A DNA stretch of 64,000 bases, taken from assembly GCA_021186555.1 (NCBI GenBank), contig JAJKFL010000013.1:40921144-40985143 (forward strand). The letters are read 5' to 3'. Position numbers and translations under genes: made by a program. Numbering within the stretch: the first letter of the stretch is position 1; every line of letters starts with the position of its first letter. Shown piece after piece: positions 1 through 13,660 of this stretch. This DNA comes from Reticulitermes speratus (taxonomy: Eukaryota > Arthropoda > Insecta > Blattodea > Rhinotermitidae). The notes under the pieces are model-generated. The model had not been told where the DNA came from. It did not search any database and was given only the letters and a program-made list of their open reading frames with translations.

Positions 1-59
1 CAGAAAGAAACTAGTTTGCATACACACACATAACCCAAAAACTAATTTGAATTTCTTAC

Positions 60-100
60 CCGCCAGCGACAAGATGAATAACTGTATCTCTCTGAGACAT
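60..100 (-). CDS. SLC25A36: SLC25A36/Rim2-like mitochondrial nucleotide carrier, first coding exon (partial gene)
   Basis: On the minus strand an ATG at 100-98 opens MSQRDTVIHLVAGG and stops at a GTAAGA splice donor (59-54), leaving a phase-2 junction. These 14 residues match the N-terminus I remember for vertebrate SLC25A36 (MSQRDTLVHLFAGG) at most positions, including the start of the first carrier transmembrane helix. SLC25A33/A36 and fly Rim2 are inner-membrane carriers that move pyrimidine (deoxy)nucleotides for mitochondrial nucleic acid synthesis. The rest of the gene lies beyond the left edge. The gene diverges from the PXYLP1-like gene with 678 bp between the two start codons. The identification rests on a short exon, so it is good but not certain; another SLC25 member is the main alternative. 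Confidence 0.7.
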
Positions 101-778
101 GGAATACATTTGTTTCTACATCAGTTGAAGTAAATTGTGTTACAGATATTGCTAAACATACTCCACAACCTTAGCACTCACGCACGAACTCCGCACTAAC
201 GCCTGTATAGAACGTACAACGCACACACCGGGACGGGAACATCATAGCCACAGATTGATCGCCAACGCCATGTACATGCTCGGATCACGTGTACAGCTGA
301 CGTCCATTGGCTACGAGCAACCGATCTCCGAGTTCATTGGTTGACATTTCTCCTCCCTTCCATGTGACTTTGTTTACAACGATTGTCAATTGCCCTTACC
401 GCACACAGAGTATCTAGTGGTACAATTGAGAACTACGAACCAGTCGTCTGTTTTACAAGTAGCCGCAAGGTTGCGTATTACGAGATGTCAATGTTAAGTG
501 AAGGGTTATATTTCTGTACAGCATGAACCTGAACAAATTACACCACAGAAATTAATACTAGACAGAAATAATGTAATGATTGAAGCTGACCTTTTTCTTT
601 GATGTTGTCTGTTAATGCGATGTAATTTGCTACACAAGCCCGAGCAACCACAAAGTACGAAACTAATACCAATTCATAGCCCTGAAGAACGACTCACTAC
701 ACTGTTATATCCGTAATAATGTGTATATTTCCAAGTTTATAATTTGATTCACATTCTAGAAGAAGTCACATTGAAATA
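101..778. promoter_or_regulatory. Probable bidirectional promoter and 5' leaders between SLC25A36-like and PXYLP1-like genes
   Basis: This 678-bp gap separates two divergent start codons. It holds an E-box CACGTG at 286-291 and two inverted CCAAT boxes (ATTGG at 306-310 and 336-340) in a locally CpG-richer stretch (about 170-480). Paired CCAAT boxes are common in divergent promoters of housekeeping genes. No clear TATA box is seen. Transcription starts cannot be fixed from sequence alone. Confidence 0.45.
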
Positions 779-2986
779 ATGAAGGTCTCTTCTCAACATC
801 GAGCTTTATATTGCTATTTAATCCTGAGTGTGTGGATATTTCTTTTAGTAGCCGGTATGTAAAGTTTTTTGTGTACAGTATTTTAGAGTCGTAATTTTAA
901 ACATAGGAGAGTTCTACTTCTTGTATGAGGTAATTTTGTAAGTCTTAGTATAAAGTACATAAATTGAAGAAGATTGGAGGAAAGGAGATAACATTATTGC
1001 ACAGCCGATACCTTGTGCTGCCTGGTCTACTGTTTATGTAATCTGCATGTACTGTATAATGTGCAATATTAATAATACTAAATGCTAATTATGGACGACG
1101 ACGTTGATAAACCAAAGATAAAATTATTGCCTTTGTCTCCTTTATGTAGTAGTGTAATCATACACATTAACACCAGTACTGAAACATTTTGCTCTAGCAT
1201 TCACATTAATTCGAAGTTTTATTGGTGCAGGAATGTATAAATACATAGGAAATGAGGACAGTATATCAGCCTTGAAGCATACCAATAATGATAACCCCAT
1301 GAGAAGCTTTTCAAAAAATTTGAAACCCGATATTAAGACAAGGAGAATATTCAAAATGTGCAACCCTCCAGAGGATATTACCATTGGAAATGAAGGTAAA
1401 TATCTATGCAGTGTGTATTATAACATAAAATGGGTGGAATTTATGCTAAATACTTGCCAAGAAATAAGAATAATCTTGCCTTTTCCCTGAATATTCTTCA
1501 GTACATCATGCTTGGAGTTTCATGTGTGGCATGCCTAAAACAAATATGCGTATGAATTTTTTATGTAATTGGCAATATTTTTACACATTTCCCTTTTCTT
1601 CAAGGTCTGGTTCATGGAAACTATACTCTGGAAGGAATATTAGTTTTCCTTCGACATGGTGACCGAGGACCACTTGCCCATGTTAGAAATGTCTCCAGTG
1701 TCAACTGTGCAGGAGATCTTTTAAACTCAGATAGTTTTGATTCTGATGTAAATTTTCGTTCATATGAATATTTTCTTCAAAATCTCACGGCATCAGGTAA
1801 ATTGTCAAACTTTCACTCCCAGTTTTTGGGCCCTTTTCATGGTTTTCCTTTGGTTCCTCCTAGTTCAGGGGAATGTCAGCTGGGGCAGTTGACACCAGTT
1901 GGAGTTTCTCAGCATCTTAAAACAGGTCAGATTTTGAGGATCGTTTATGGGGATAAGTTAGGTGTTGGCAATGGCTCCATTTCAGCCGGTGATATAGCTG
2001 TGTATAGCACACGGTATAGACGGACCTTTCAGAGTGCTTTGTCGTTCCTTTTTGCTTTCCTTTCCTCTGAGGATTTTCAGAAGGTAACATTGCAGGACAG
2101 TCAAAGTGTAGCATTCTGTTTTAATGATTGTGCTTGTCCATCAGCAGAGAAATATAGGCACCTATTCTCAACAGAGAATTCAGAACATTTCCGATCACAT
2201 CCAGCTGTTGTGAAACTTGTAAGTACTGTTGCTGAAATTGTTTTTGAAATGCCAGATCCCACTCACACATCTGACCCTGTTGCACTCAGGGATGCTCTGT
2301 TAACTTACGTGTGCCATGGGGCGCAGTTACCTTGCATTGATGGGTTGTCAGTAAATAAATCACCACAAGAAGCTTGTGTCCGCATGGAGCAGGTCACTGG
2401 ATTGTTTGCATACACAGAATGGGAAGCTCGCCAGTATGTGAAGAGCGGCAGTCTGAAGAGATACTGTTTGCTCCGGGCATATGGTCTTATGCGTGACATT
2501 GTGTCCCACATGCTTCGCATCATCTCTGAGAGAAAACCAAAGTTTATTTTATATTCTGGTCATGACAGAACCCTTCAGTACCTGACTACTGCCCTCGGTG
2601 TTGTGTCAGAAATGACGACAGTTCCTCACTATGCTTCTCGACTTGTTCTTGAGGTATATAAAAATACGGGGCAACAGGTCACGTCCAGCCAGCCAAAAGA
2701 TGGCCCTGTTGCAAGGGATTTTTTCTTTCGTCTTGTTTTCAATGGTAGAGATCTCACAAACCACATTCATTTTTGTAAAGGTGCAAATATTGTTTTGATG
2801 CATCAGTTGAATAAACATAACATCACTGATATTAATCATAATGCTACAAATTCACAGTCATGGACCAAGAAACAGTCGCCCGTTTATCTTTGCCCTGTTG
2901 AGTCCATTATTCGTTTCCTACATGATGATTACTTCCTTAGCTTTAATGCAACCAATTTCAAAGATGCATGTGCAATTCACAGTTGA
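779..2986 (+). CDS. PXYLP1: 2-phosphoxylose phosphatase 1-like protein (histidine acid phosphatase family)
   Basis: Three coding exons join in phase: 779-854, 1231-1395 and 1605-2986, each with GT-AG borders, giving 540 aa (human about 480). The N-terminus has a hydrophobic signal anchor (about residues 9-25, LYCYLILSVWIFLLVAG), as expected for a type II Golgi protein. The histidine acid phosphatase signature RHGDRGP lies at residues 97-103; H98 would be the phospho-acceptor. The second motif, GHDRT, places the partner H400-D401. Further matches to vertebrate PXYLP1 are GQLTPVGVSQHL, the Arg-rich STRYRRTFQSA block, and the CPVESIIRF stretch near the C-terminus. The family removes the 2-phosphate from xylose in the glycosaminoglycan linkage region in the Golgi, allowing chain elongation. 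The big last exon has no intron. Function is inferred from motifs and overall similarity. Confidence 0.88.
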
Positions 2987-3429
2987 AAATTTGACAGTAA
3001 ATATATGGTTCATAGTTGTGGTGCCTAAGTCTTTGTCTTCTTCATATCTTATTTTTGGTTTTAGTGTTGCTGTTAGTATTTAATTATACATTTTTTATGA
3101 AACATTTGGTAAGTAATTATATTCTTAGTAAGAATATGATATGTATATAGCCAGATTTCCTTCTGATTATATCTGTGTGTGTGTTGTCCTTCCATTGATG
3201 TACACAATACATACATTACTGAAAATTTTGAAACATAAGATCTATCCTGATTATTCATAATTTGAGTTCACAACTCCCATATTGTCTACCTAGTAAAAAA
3301 TGCGCAACTGGGAATTAAATACAGTGAGATTTATCCAACTGGAAGGTGGAAATTCTGACCTTTCAACTTGTCAACACTCTGAAACTATCCTGTGTGTATT
3401 TTGATGGATTTTGCTCATCATGTAAATGC

Positions 3430-3435
3430 AATAAA
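3430..3435 (+). terminator. Candidate polyadenylation signal for the PXYLP1-like gene
   Basis: AATAAA lies about 440 bp past the stop codon on the coding strand and is the first canonical hexamer in this 3' region. Usage is inferred. Confidence 0.4.
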
Positions 3436-6400
3436 GTTTTAGGCTCTATAGTGACTGAGTCTTTTGGTCAATGCATTGTTACTTCAGTATTATAAGAAAT
3501 GAATGGTTGTAAAAGTTCCTTATCAATTTTTGACAGTGATTTATCTATTTTATTTATTTTGTGTGTCATTGAAGTATTTCCTCATATTGAGGTGTTAAAA
3601 GCTTCTTAGCAATGTTATAGTGGTCAGTGGTTGTAACAGTGTAAATACTCGTATAAAAGCATACCTGTTTTTGAACATGCCCCCCATCTCAGAACTGTTA
3701 CTGCCATCTGGTATGGACTTTTCATAAAAAGTACCTCTAGCAGGGAATCAGAGTAAATTACAGGAATAATATTTTGTGGTGATTAAAAAATTGGGTAGCA
3801 GAGAATGAGTTTCTATATGGTGTGTTTGTGCTTGTGTCAGGTTTGCTGAGGTGTTCGTCACTTGGTTTTGACAATACCATCACCATCCTGGCCAACATTT
3901 GCTTCCATTGTAATATTAAGTTACATTCTGTCACGAGACTTTTTATCTGCTTCATGAGATTTTACCGGATGTTGACAAGGAAGTATAACACAATACATTT
4001 TGAAACCCAAGAGAAGAAATTTGTTGTGACACTGCATTCCACAGCCTTTTTATGCCCATGACCAGTAACATGTTGAGAATTAAACGTAGCGGAGAGGTTG
4101 ATTTGGAAAATCAGTTAATGAAACTTACATTGTATTTCACAGTTTCACCAATAAACATTACAACATATGAGGTTCTTATATCACTGCTGATGATAGATTC
4201 AAGTCTGTTGGGGTATGACAGCATGGTGATTGGTAAATAGACTACTTGGGCCTAGAAGATGGAAGCTGCAAGCTCCCTCCAACATGCATTAACTGTTTGT
4301 CAGTCAATGCAGCATCATATCCCAGAAAACTTGATCCAGATCAGCATTGCTACTGACATGAATGTTGTTCCTTGTTTCATAAAACATTTTGTAATCAAAT
4401 TTATTAAAAACATTTACTGTCCTTTCATCCTAAATATTTCAAATGACAGTTTGAAACTAACTCTGCCCCTCCCCCTTCTAAATAGAGCATTGCCCATGGG
4501 CACCCTAAATTAGCCAAAGATACTTGGAAATACACCTTACATTTGACCAATGAGTGTCAATCCCATCCAAACTGTCACTAATAAAAGTAACCAAAGAGGA
4601 AAGTGTAGCAGCACAGACAGGATTAAACAGCCAATAATCATTGCATAATACAGAGCAGTGTTACCACGACTTTCTCAAAGAAAGAAAGAAAGTTTTCCCC
4701 TCTTCATTAAAATGTCTCAGCACTCATGGAATCTCATGGAACACACTGATTTGCCACAACATGTACACTGCAATATGATGATGCAATGAAATGCTGTAAA
4801 CATAAAGCCATTTCATGATTATCCATGCTAATGGAGAATAAACATACATTTTGCTACCAATGATGAAGTGACAGTGGACGTAGTTTTTAATATCTGGGCA
4901 TACTGTACTAGTCAGTTGTAAAATATGCACAAAACATAAAGTATTTGATTAGTGCATGAAGTCATTTTATAAACTGTTCAGTCTGTTATGCAGTAGCACC
5001 ATACTTGATACGTGTTCACAGGGTTTCATGTCAAGTTTTTATGCATATCTGACATGGACAGGAACTGAATGTATTACCTTTTATAAGGATCACAAAGATT
5101 ACATTTCAATGAAAATGTATTGAGTCCTTTTTTGTATACAAATGCACAAACTAAAGAAAATTGACATTCCACACTATTCATGAACATGCCTCAGAAGAAA
5201 GGTGATAAAAAAGTATTATTTTTTAATAACTGTAATGTACAATCTGCAAGCATTATTGCCTTCTGAAATAGAAATTAGAATTTGTTCTGTATAATATGTT
5301 TATAGCACCAGAAACATTGTTATTATACTTTACAGTTTCATTAAAAAATTAATGAACACTTAAGTTTGTGAACATATATCTGAATGTTAAGTAAAATGTA
5401 ATTTTCCTCAAGAATCTAGTCCTTAAGCTTTGCTTGTTTATTAGTAACCAAACTTAAATTACTTCCTCTTCTTATATAAATACTCAAGATTTGATACTAT
5501 GTTTGAAAGTACTGGGGCGAAAAAGTCACTGAGAATTTTATGAAAACTTATAAAAATCAAGGAGGTTGTTCACTGGGAAGGTTTTAAGACTCCTGTGTAA
5601 TTCCTCATACAAGAGGAAATGTAACTGAAACTTGAAATATGTCTTCATATCCCATCAGGTAAATGCTGAGATATTACCTTAAAATGGGACATGATTTTGC
5701 CATTTTGCATTCAACATGTACCTTATCCCCATTTCATATAATATTAGACCAAAAAAACGAAATTTACATGTATTCCAGTTTCTAGCAGCAGAGGAGTGTC
5801 AGTAACGATGGAATAATTAAGACGTTTAAACAAGCCTGACTGAACCCTTGATCTTGCAGTAGACAACCAAGCATACCCAATGAGGCTACATTTCCTTTCA
5901 CCCATTAACATTTCTGTCATGGGAAAACTTATAAACCAAAACCAAACAGAGGAACTGCTTTGCTGACTGCTATATCTTCTTTGTACGTTTCATATTTTGA
6001 CTAAGTGAACAATATAACCCCAAGTTATTTTCCAAAGAGTTGCTATTTTTTTTTTATGATTGTGATGTCTGGTTTGGATATAAATTATGTACACTGCTGT
6101 AAGTCTGAAGACATACTTAGAAAGTACTGCACATCAGCTAACATGAAACCTGATTGCTGGTGTTGTGGGCCGTGTAGTACTAATTCCTGCAGAACACATT
6201 GGTACTCCTTTCACACTAGTGAAGACAAAGCAAGACGTACAACAGCATTGTATCCAGGCAGCTAGACACTTCCCAACAAGCCAACATTTGCAGTCTAGGA
6301 AGTGCAAATGTTAAACATGATTCAGATTCTCTAAAAATTGTTTCATCTGAAAATTTAATACAAACCATTGTATGTCTTATTTTTTTATAAGTCAGGTAAA

Positions 6401-9230
6401 AGGCTAATTTACTCTAGCATTACACTTAAAAGTTTTAATTCCTTTCAGTACAAGATTAAAATGTACTACTATATTGAAAGCTGTTTTGCCTCCATTATTG
6501 TAGCATTTTACTGTATATTTCAAGGAAAACATTCCATTATTGAAATGAAACATGTAATTAACAAATGTATGATGATGTTTGCCATATCTGATTTTATATA
6601 AAACCTGATACTGGCCATCAAACATTACAACCAGCACTGATTTTTTAAGCTTACTGTCCAGTTTCGTACTTCATGTGATGAAGACATTAAACAAAGCCTG
6701 AAGCAATATGGTTAAAACATTAATGGAACTAATTCTGTTCTTTATTTTAATTGCACACATTGTTAATGTAAGACTTTTTGTTTATATCTCCAGTTGTGCT
6801 CAAATTGAAACAAATTATTCTTCCTGCCACACATAATGTATTTTCTTATTTTAATTGCACACATTGTTAATGTAAGATTTTTGTTTATATCTCCAGTTGT
6901 GCTCAAATTGAAACAAATTATTCTTCCTGCCACACATAATGTATTTTCTTAAAGCATGTACATACATCAGATATGATAAGTATTGTGACAGTAATGTGCT
7001 TTAATTTTGAAAGAGCTGCTAATTTGCCTAGTCACTAGTTTCCAAACAAGTATCAGTTGTTCCATCACTATGTCATTTCAACATTGTAATATATGTGATA
7101 ATGTGGTAGTAATAGTTTTAATGAAGATCAGACATTCACTGAACATGACAGTATTGCAATGACTGTTCCATACAAACGATCTCAAATTAGGGTAGTAGTG
7201 ATACTAGTTAGGATAACAGTGTTTGATCTTAATAAAAAACAAATACTTGAATCGTATATGTGCATTTATGATGATTTGTGATGAATTGTGCATGCATTCG
7301 AGTTAAATATCAAAGTATGCTGATAATGAATTCTAGTCTATTGTGAAATAAATGTGTGATTTAAGATTTTTTGCATTTCCTTAATAATGCCCAACCCTGA
7401 ATTATGCAGTGGCAACTATATGTACCACATGCCTTAAGGTTAGCAACTTGAATTTGTAGGCTTCGCACAGATTGTCAGAATAAACATTACTTGTTGATGA
7501 CGGTTCTGTGGAGTATTCAATAAAAAAGTGAAATTCAAGATCATGATATTACACAAGATCTGAATTTAAGATCACTGCAAGATAAATGGGTGAAATTAAG
7601 GGCAGTGGCAGCAGGGAGTGGTGGTGCAGACTTACATTATGCGTGGATAATAGACTTTCTTGGACAGCATAAAAATGAAATGGAAAATAAACAACTGTTG
7701 GGATCAGAAATGATTAGGTGGAAGGATCACGGACATGAAACAGAATAGGAAAGGAGTTGGTACAGATGGGAAATGAGCACCTCTTAGAAAGAGAGAATGG
7801 ACATTTTGTCATGAGACAACCAACACAAATGGAAATTCCAATGAACAATGATATATTTACAAAACATTTTAGGTTAAATGTTGGCAACATTCAGAACCTA
7901 ATCATATTAACTTCACCCTACAAACATGATTTCTGCTAACATATTTTGGGGGAACCAGCTGCCTTCTATTTTTCTAGTAGAACACAAAACTAACTGATGC
8001 TATATCCCACATACTCATCATTTTATTCTTAATATCCTTTATATACCTCCAAGAAAAGAAGTGGGATGATTGAAGTGCTAAGTAATTTTGGTGCAGCGAA
8101 ATATGAAACCCATGTGCACGAATGAATGCTAAAACGTTCTCACCCACCTTCACAGCTGCCATAATGTCAATAAACTTCAATCACAGTGCTGGTATATGCA
8201 GATTGTATATATGTAGTATGTGATTAACTCTATAAGAAACAGGAATTCCCATAATATGAAGGAATCCAAGTAAACTGGCTGAATAAGGTGTGAAATTAAG
8301 TATAGATAAAGTGATCTGGTAGAAAATGAGCCACAAATTTGTTGATGGAATTTGTTATTCCAGTAAATTAAGACCACTGTTCTAGGTCCATTTTGCAGAA
8401 AGCAATTTAAATGTGCTTAGTTCTGTTACAGTCATCTATTTGACCATCTGCAAATAATGGAACCTGACCTATGACACTAACTTAGTAAAGCTTGGTGTCA
8501 TAGACCGAATTCAATTATGTCCAGCTATTTTGATTGTAGTTTACTTTAATTCATTTTAAGAACTGCTTTATTTATGGAGCTGTTTTAATTTTTATGTACT
8601 GTTTTTGAAGTTTCTGACATATACGGAAAACGTAATCCATAGGATTGTTGTTATATGAATATTAGCTCATACATGTTTCATTCTCTTCAAATTATGTACC
8701 CAAAAACATCTTTGGATCTATCTCACTAAATATTTGCCCTGAAGAAAAGTGTCTCAAATAAAAGTTATAGGTAATCATGAAGTACAGGTTTTGTGTGGAA
8801 TACAATATTTGCACAAATCTCACTACATTGTAGTATTTAACTGGTTAAAGGCCCAGAGATAGCAGTATAAAAAACGTATTTTGCACATCAATAATAAAAA
8901 GTTGTGAATGAAATTCGGAGTTGTAAACTTCCTTGAACCTTGTTTTCCTTCCTGTTCACTTGTAAACTAAATGAGACTGTACTAACTAGAACATGTTATC
9001 TACATACACTATATGGAGTGCATTTTAAGTGTACACATTGCTCTTTTCAGTTCCCACAGATTAGGCAGTCTGATGTGTTCTGTTACAGATGATTATGTAC
9101 AAATTATTTAATTCTAAAAACAAATTAAAGAAAAAATTGCCTGAAACCAACAATAACATACCTGGCTCTTAACTAAAATGTTAACAATGCTTGTAAATAT
9201 ATCACCCTCAGAATAAAAATGAGAAATACA
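3436..9230. other. Intergenic AT-rich stretch, no gene recognised
   Basis: All frames are broken by frequent stops, and the short open stretches show no family resemblance. Apart from the tandem duplication at 6743-6951, I see neither repeats with clear ends nor exons with paired splice sites. A long 3' UTR of the upstream gene could cover part of it. Confidence 0.5.
6743..6951. repeat. Two-copy tandem duplication, unit about 103-104 bp
   Basis: The block starting near 6743 and running through ATGTATTTTCTTA at 6848 is repeated at once to 6951. The copies differ by about one substitution and one base of length, so the duplication is young. No coding content is seen. Confidence 0.9.
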
Positions 9231-9234
9231 CCGA

Positions 9235-9264
9235 TTATATATATATATATATACACACACATAT
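9235..9264. repeat. TA/CA microsatellite
   Basis: A run of alternating TA followed by CA and TA dinucleotides. Confidence 0.9.
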
Positions 9265-9371
9265 AAACGTTTATTTTTGGAGAGCCTCTGTTGTGTTTTA
9301 TTTACATCCATGGCATGATAAATATCTCCTTTGTGAACTATTCTGTCATGGATAACACCACCTGCTAATAT

Positions 9372-9591
9372 AATAATTATAAAACCAATCACCAGAACTG
9401 CATGTACCTTGTGGATTACATTCATACTGCTTTAATATGTGGTAAAAGAATGTTGCTGCTGTCAAATTTGCAAATACTGCATTCTGCAGATACAGACTTT
9501 TTTTATCACTTAAAAGTCTCAGTCTAGGATAGCAGCTCTCATAAACTTCTTTTTTTAGCTGCATAAATTGTAAATATGGTTCCATTTGGGC
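9372..9591 (-). other. Unassigned exon-like open stretch
   Basis: On the minus strand a pyrimidine-rich acceptor (TTTTTTATTGCAG) precedes an open stretch that begins QMEPYLQFMQLKKEVYES and ends at CACAAG|GTACAT, a weak donor. Continuing past that donor in another frame gives a strongly hydrophobic run (AVLVIGFIIIILAGG). I do not recognise a family. It could be an exon of an unplaced minus-strand gene, a pseudogene, or chance in AT-rich DNA. Confidence 0.2.
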
Positions 9592-9619
9592 TGCAATAAA
9601 AAAGAAACTGGGTAACACA

Positions 9620-11640
9620 TCTGGTGGTAAAGTTCAGGGATAGGCCAAATGCTCTTTGGGCCAGGCCAAGTAAAATTCAAAAATGTCAGCATGTGCACAC
9701 CTCTAAGTTGAGAGGCACATTAACATCAACTTTAAAAATGTAAACATCCCTATCCTTTCGTCAGATAAATCAATCTGTTGTGTGATATAACAGTTATCTG
9801 TAAAAATGTTCACACGATACATGAGTTAAGAGAACGTCCTAAGGTGGCTGGTCACCAAGGAACTGACATAGCAAAAATCAGAGTCAACCATATGTACACA
9901 ATCAGTTATGTGAGTGCTGTTGTTCCATGCAGTTAGGACAAATAGGCAATGTTTGTTGATTTGCACCACAGTTCTTATTTTATGTTCCCAAAACTGTGTT
10001 TCTTTGTGTAAGTAAAGAATCATAAATTTTAATATGATCCACTTTCCATTACAGCATCACTGACAATGTTCTGCTGTGTATGTTTACTACCATAACTTCC
10101 ATTTTCTACTTATTATCTACTTAGCTATTAACTTTTAATAACAATTTCAATATTCACAGAGATGAATTAGACCTTTATTTTATGTGTGAACTTTACAGCA
10201 CTCCCCCTGTACAACTTCAAAACATACAAACTGTAATAATGTAAATATGGACAGAAATACTGGATGCAGTATTTCATTTTGTGCCCAACAACTTAGTCAT
10301 AAAATTAAGCCAACAAATCAGTCAGATTTATGGCAAAGTTTCACAGTCTTGTCTTATTAGTACCACTGCTTGTACTCAAATGCTTTCTCTAAATACTATT
10401 GCACTCTATCACACACAAACACACACACTACAATATCAGGACTACTATCACACTTCAAATGTTACTTTCAACTATGTATACATTACAACAGTCTTTCCCA
10501 ATGTTACACACAAAAACCCAAGCTCATGAGGGTTTCTTAAATATCCACATTACTGGTGGAATCAACTGTTTAATGGCAGTAGACCATTCTGTTCTTTGTA
10601 GTGATTTCCAAACCACGGCTCTTGCAAGTGTGTTGTTACTGTTCAGAAATTGAAAGGTGACCTTAAGCTGTTTTGATTTCTGCAATTAACCATATTACCT
10701 GTACAACAACTGTTAAAGGAGATGGAAACACAATTTTGGAGCTGTAACAGCATATCTAGTTACAGAATTTTACTGAAATAAGATATATGACAAAATTAAA
10801 TGCATAACTGATATCAATATTGCTCATTCTAGACATAGGAGAGAATAAATTCAGTTACTCACATTAAGGAAGACCTATATATATCTGAGCTGTTTTCTTT
10901 TCACCCAGCCAATACAAGTATATACATGAATGCTTCTGAGTGGTCCTATTATACACCATAAAAATAATACCTTTGGTCTCTTTGGACTGTTTATAAGCCA
11001 CAGTATTTTATAATAATATTCAAAGGAAAATAAAATGTGTAAATCAGAATAACAAGAATGGAAGAAACACACATGTAAACACACACGTAAGGGTGGTTAA
11101 ATTGAATCATCCACCCATCATGTGAATTATTTTCCATCATTTTATGCTGTTATTTGTAATTTTGCAGAAGTTCAATTTTCAGTTTATAATAAATTTAGTT
11201 ATCCTCTTCTAAAATAGAAGAAAAAATCGTGAGTTGTGGGAAAATATGAAAGTATATACACTAAATTGAGAGTTAAAATGTACAGAATGAATAATGTTAA
11301 GTTTATATACACTAAATATTAAAGGCAGCTCAGAAGAGCAAACTGCTTCAGATTTTCAATACAAATTCTAAACGAAAATGATGTTAATAATAAAGAATCA
11401 ATACACATGACAAGCCAAACCTGACTAACAACTCTAATGAAATATTGCAGAACACAGAAAGCTGTAATGACATGAAACCACTTATGCAATGAGGAAACAC
11501 TTCAAGTGTATCTACAGGTGTTCAATGTTAGTTCTCTTGGTTACCTGGAGAGGTCCCAAGTCTAATTCTCCCCACATTCACGGCAGCATTTCTTAATCTA
11601 CTTCGTCTACCACCTTTGTGCTGCTGGAAAACTGTCTGAT
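9620..11640. other. Intergenic stretch, nothing recognised
   Basis: AT-rich DNA with short open frames only. A CA-rich patch lies near 10400-10435. No splice-bounded exon or transposon terminus was seen. Confidence 0.45.
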
Positions 11641-11649
11641 GCCACAGCT

Positions 11650-12010
11650 ATAGGATTAAAATTATAGTACCATTATTTTTCAATAAGCTGAACATCGCCA
11701 CATTTCCACACAAAGGTCTGTGCTGATCTTAACGCAGCATTTCCTGGCAAGCGGATTGGACCTGTGGGACCTATTCCATTGCTCCCATGTTCCCTAGATT
11801 TTAGCCTGTGGGGATTCATGAAGGATGTGATGTATGTTCCTCTTATGACTATAGCCCTCTGTGAGTTGCAGTAGCACACCACAGACTAGTAAACACAGCA
11901 TAACAAGATAGAGTGTTGCAAGTATGGGAAGAAATAGACTATTATTGGGACATATGGAGGGAATCAAGGGAGCACGTACTGAACACCTGCAGATAAACTT
12001 GAAGTGTTTC
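11650..12010 (+). mobile_element. Decayed Tc1/mariner-superfamily transposase fragment
   Basis: Plus-strand translation from about 11698 gives PHFHTKVCADLNAAFPGKRI, then LDFSLWGFMKDVMY, and after a TAG and a frame change VWEEIDYYWD and ESREHVLNTC near 11920-11990. These follow the order of the C-terminal third of insect DDE transposases of this superfamily (Q-D-G-A-P-H-F, SPDLTPLDFFLWG, VWEEIDYRLD). The upstream catalytic part and both termini are not visible, so this is a truncated, inactive relic. Confidence 0.75.
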
Positions 12011-12610
12011 TTTATATTGTTAAATGGTTCCATATCAGAGCAGCCTTTTCTTTTTCACAGTACTTCATTAAAGCTGTCAGGTAGGTTCTGACCCATTCCA
12101 TATAATGTTGCAGAGATTTGCCAAACGTTAAAAACCTTTAAAGAAACCAATGTTATCTTAGTATAATAAAAAAATAATTGTATAAAAAACACATCACATT
12201 TCCAGTAATATATCTTAGCAGGCTACAAAGAAAACCAGTGGTATGTCAGGTTGTAAGTATGACCCTTGGAAAAGAAAATCGCAATAGTTACTTCCCCATT
12301 TAAGCATTATGCATATGAATGCCAAGGAACATAAGACATGCACTATGAACCTCAGCAATTAACACAAAGCTAAGTGACTACAACACTCATAGATCAATTA
12401 CTCAACTTTTTCGGCTCCAACCAAAATTACTGTCAATGCGCTTCCAAGTCTCTATTTATGCCTGTTAGCATCAATACCAACAGTCATCAATAAGCACACA
12501 AACCATGGGTTATGCAGATCAAAGACATCAAATTCTGTGATAGTTTTATTTGCAAAATATATCATGTGAGTGCAGCTTATGGTAAACTAATAGCAACTGA
12601 TATTGTGAGA

Positions 12611-12697
12611 GTAAATTACTATATGCCCTAAGACAACCAGGTGATGACTCCTGCGTAAATTACTATATGCCCTAAGACAACCAGGTGATGACTCCTG
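12611..12697. repeat. Two-copy tandem duplication, unit 44 bp
   Basis: The 44-bp unit starting GTAAATTACTATATGCCC at 12611 recurs at 12655 with no visible differences over the shared length, so it is recent. Confidence 0.9.
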
Positions 12698-13110
12698 TCA
12701 TTAACATCCCCATAAACAAAGTGAACAGGACTGACATGAATAAATAGAGAGCATTTTATTACATCCACTGCCAATAACAGCAACTGCCACTTCAGTGAGT
12801 GCATTCTCACAGTACCAACAGCCCCCAATATCTTAGCTGGTTGTAGAATATGTCTTTTCTACAACACTCTTATCGGAATACCTCAGAACCTTCATAGACC
12901 ATAGTACAAGCTGTGAGAGACCACATGTGCATCAACTTTCAACATACAAGCATTAAATTTTACAACTGAAGACATCAATTGGTCCATTTATGCAATGTTT
13001 GCTGGTTACACAGAATTAAACTAACTGGCAATTTAAATATCTGGCAGTGAATGTGTTAACTCTTCAACAGTGTAAAGTACTTTCTCCATAAACATGACTT
13101 TCTATATAAT

Positions 13111-13320
13111 ATATACATTTATTACAAAACAAAGTTTATTAAGGGATTAATGTAAGAATTAGAAGAGAGAATAATATTCAGTGACTGTGTTAGCTTCCCT
13201 GTGAATAAATATAATTTTTTATTGAAACATATGCACTCATTATAAAACATAAAATGTATTATGGGATTAATGTAGAAGTCAGGAGACAGACTAATATTCA
13301 GTGACTGTGTTTGTGTCCTG
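13111..13320. repeat. Diverged tandem repeat, period about 120 bp
   Basis: GGGATTAATGTA and AATATTCAGTGACTGTGTT occur at the same spacing in two successive blocks (offset about 120 bp). The copies differ at many positions, so it is older than the neighbouring 44-bp duplication. Confidence 0.7.
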
Positions 13321-13660
13321 AGCTATTTAAACAAAACAAGAAACCATCAGTAATTTTGGACACAAGTTATTTTCCACTTTCTCAGTTGAAGGCATCTTTG
13401 TACAGGCATGGGTGTGGTCATGGTATCTATCAGTTATCAAAATTACATACATATAACTCACTATACTGAATGTTTTTGTTGGCACGATTAATGTGCAAAG
13501 ACTATAAGCTATACTACAACCATAGGAAAATAAATTTTAAAAAACACATAGATTGCACCATACAGAAAGTAATCCAGTGCAATATGGATTTCTCTTGGAA
13601 TTCAAACTTCATTTGTACTTCAATAAAATACAATTACACTTTCTCATAATGCACATATGT

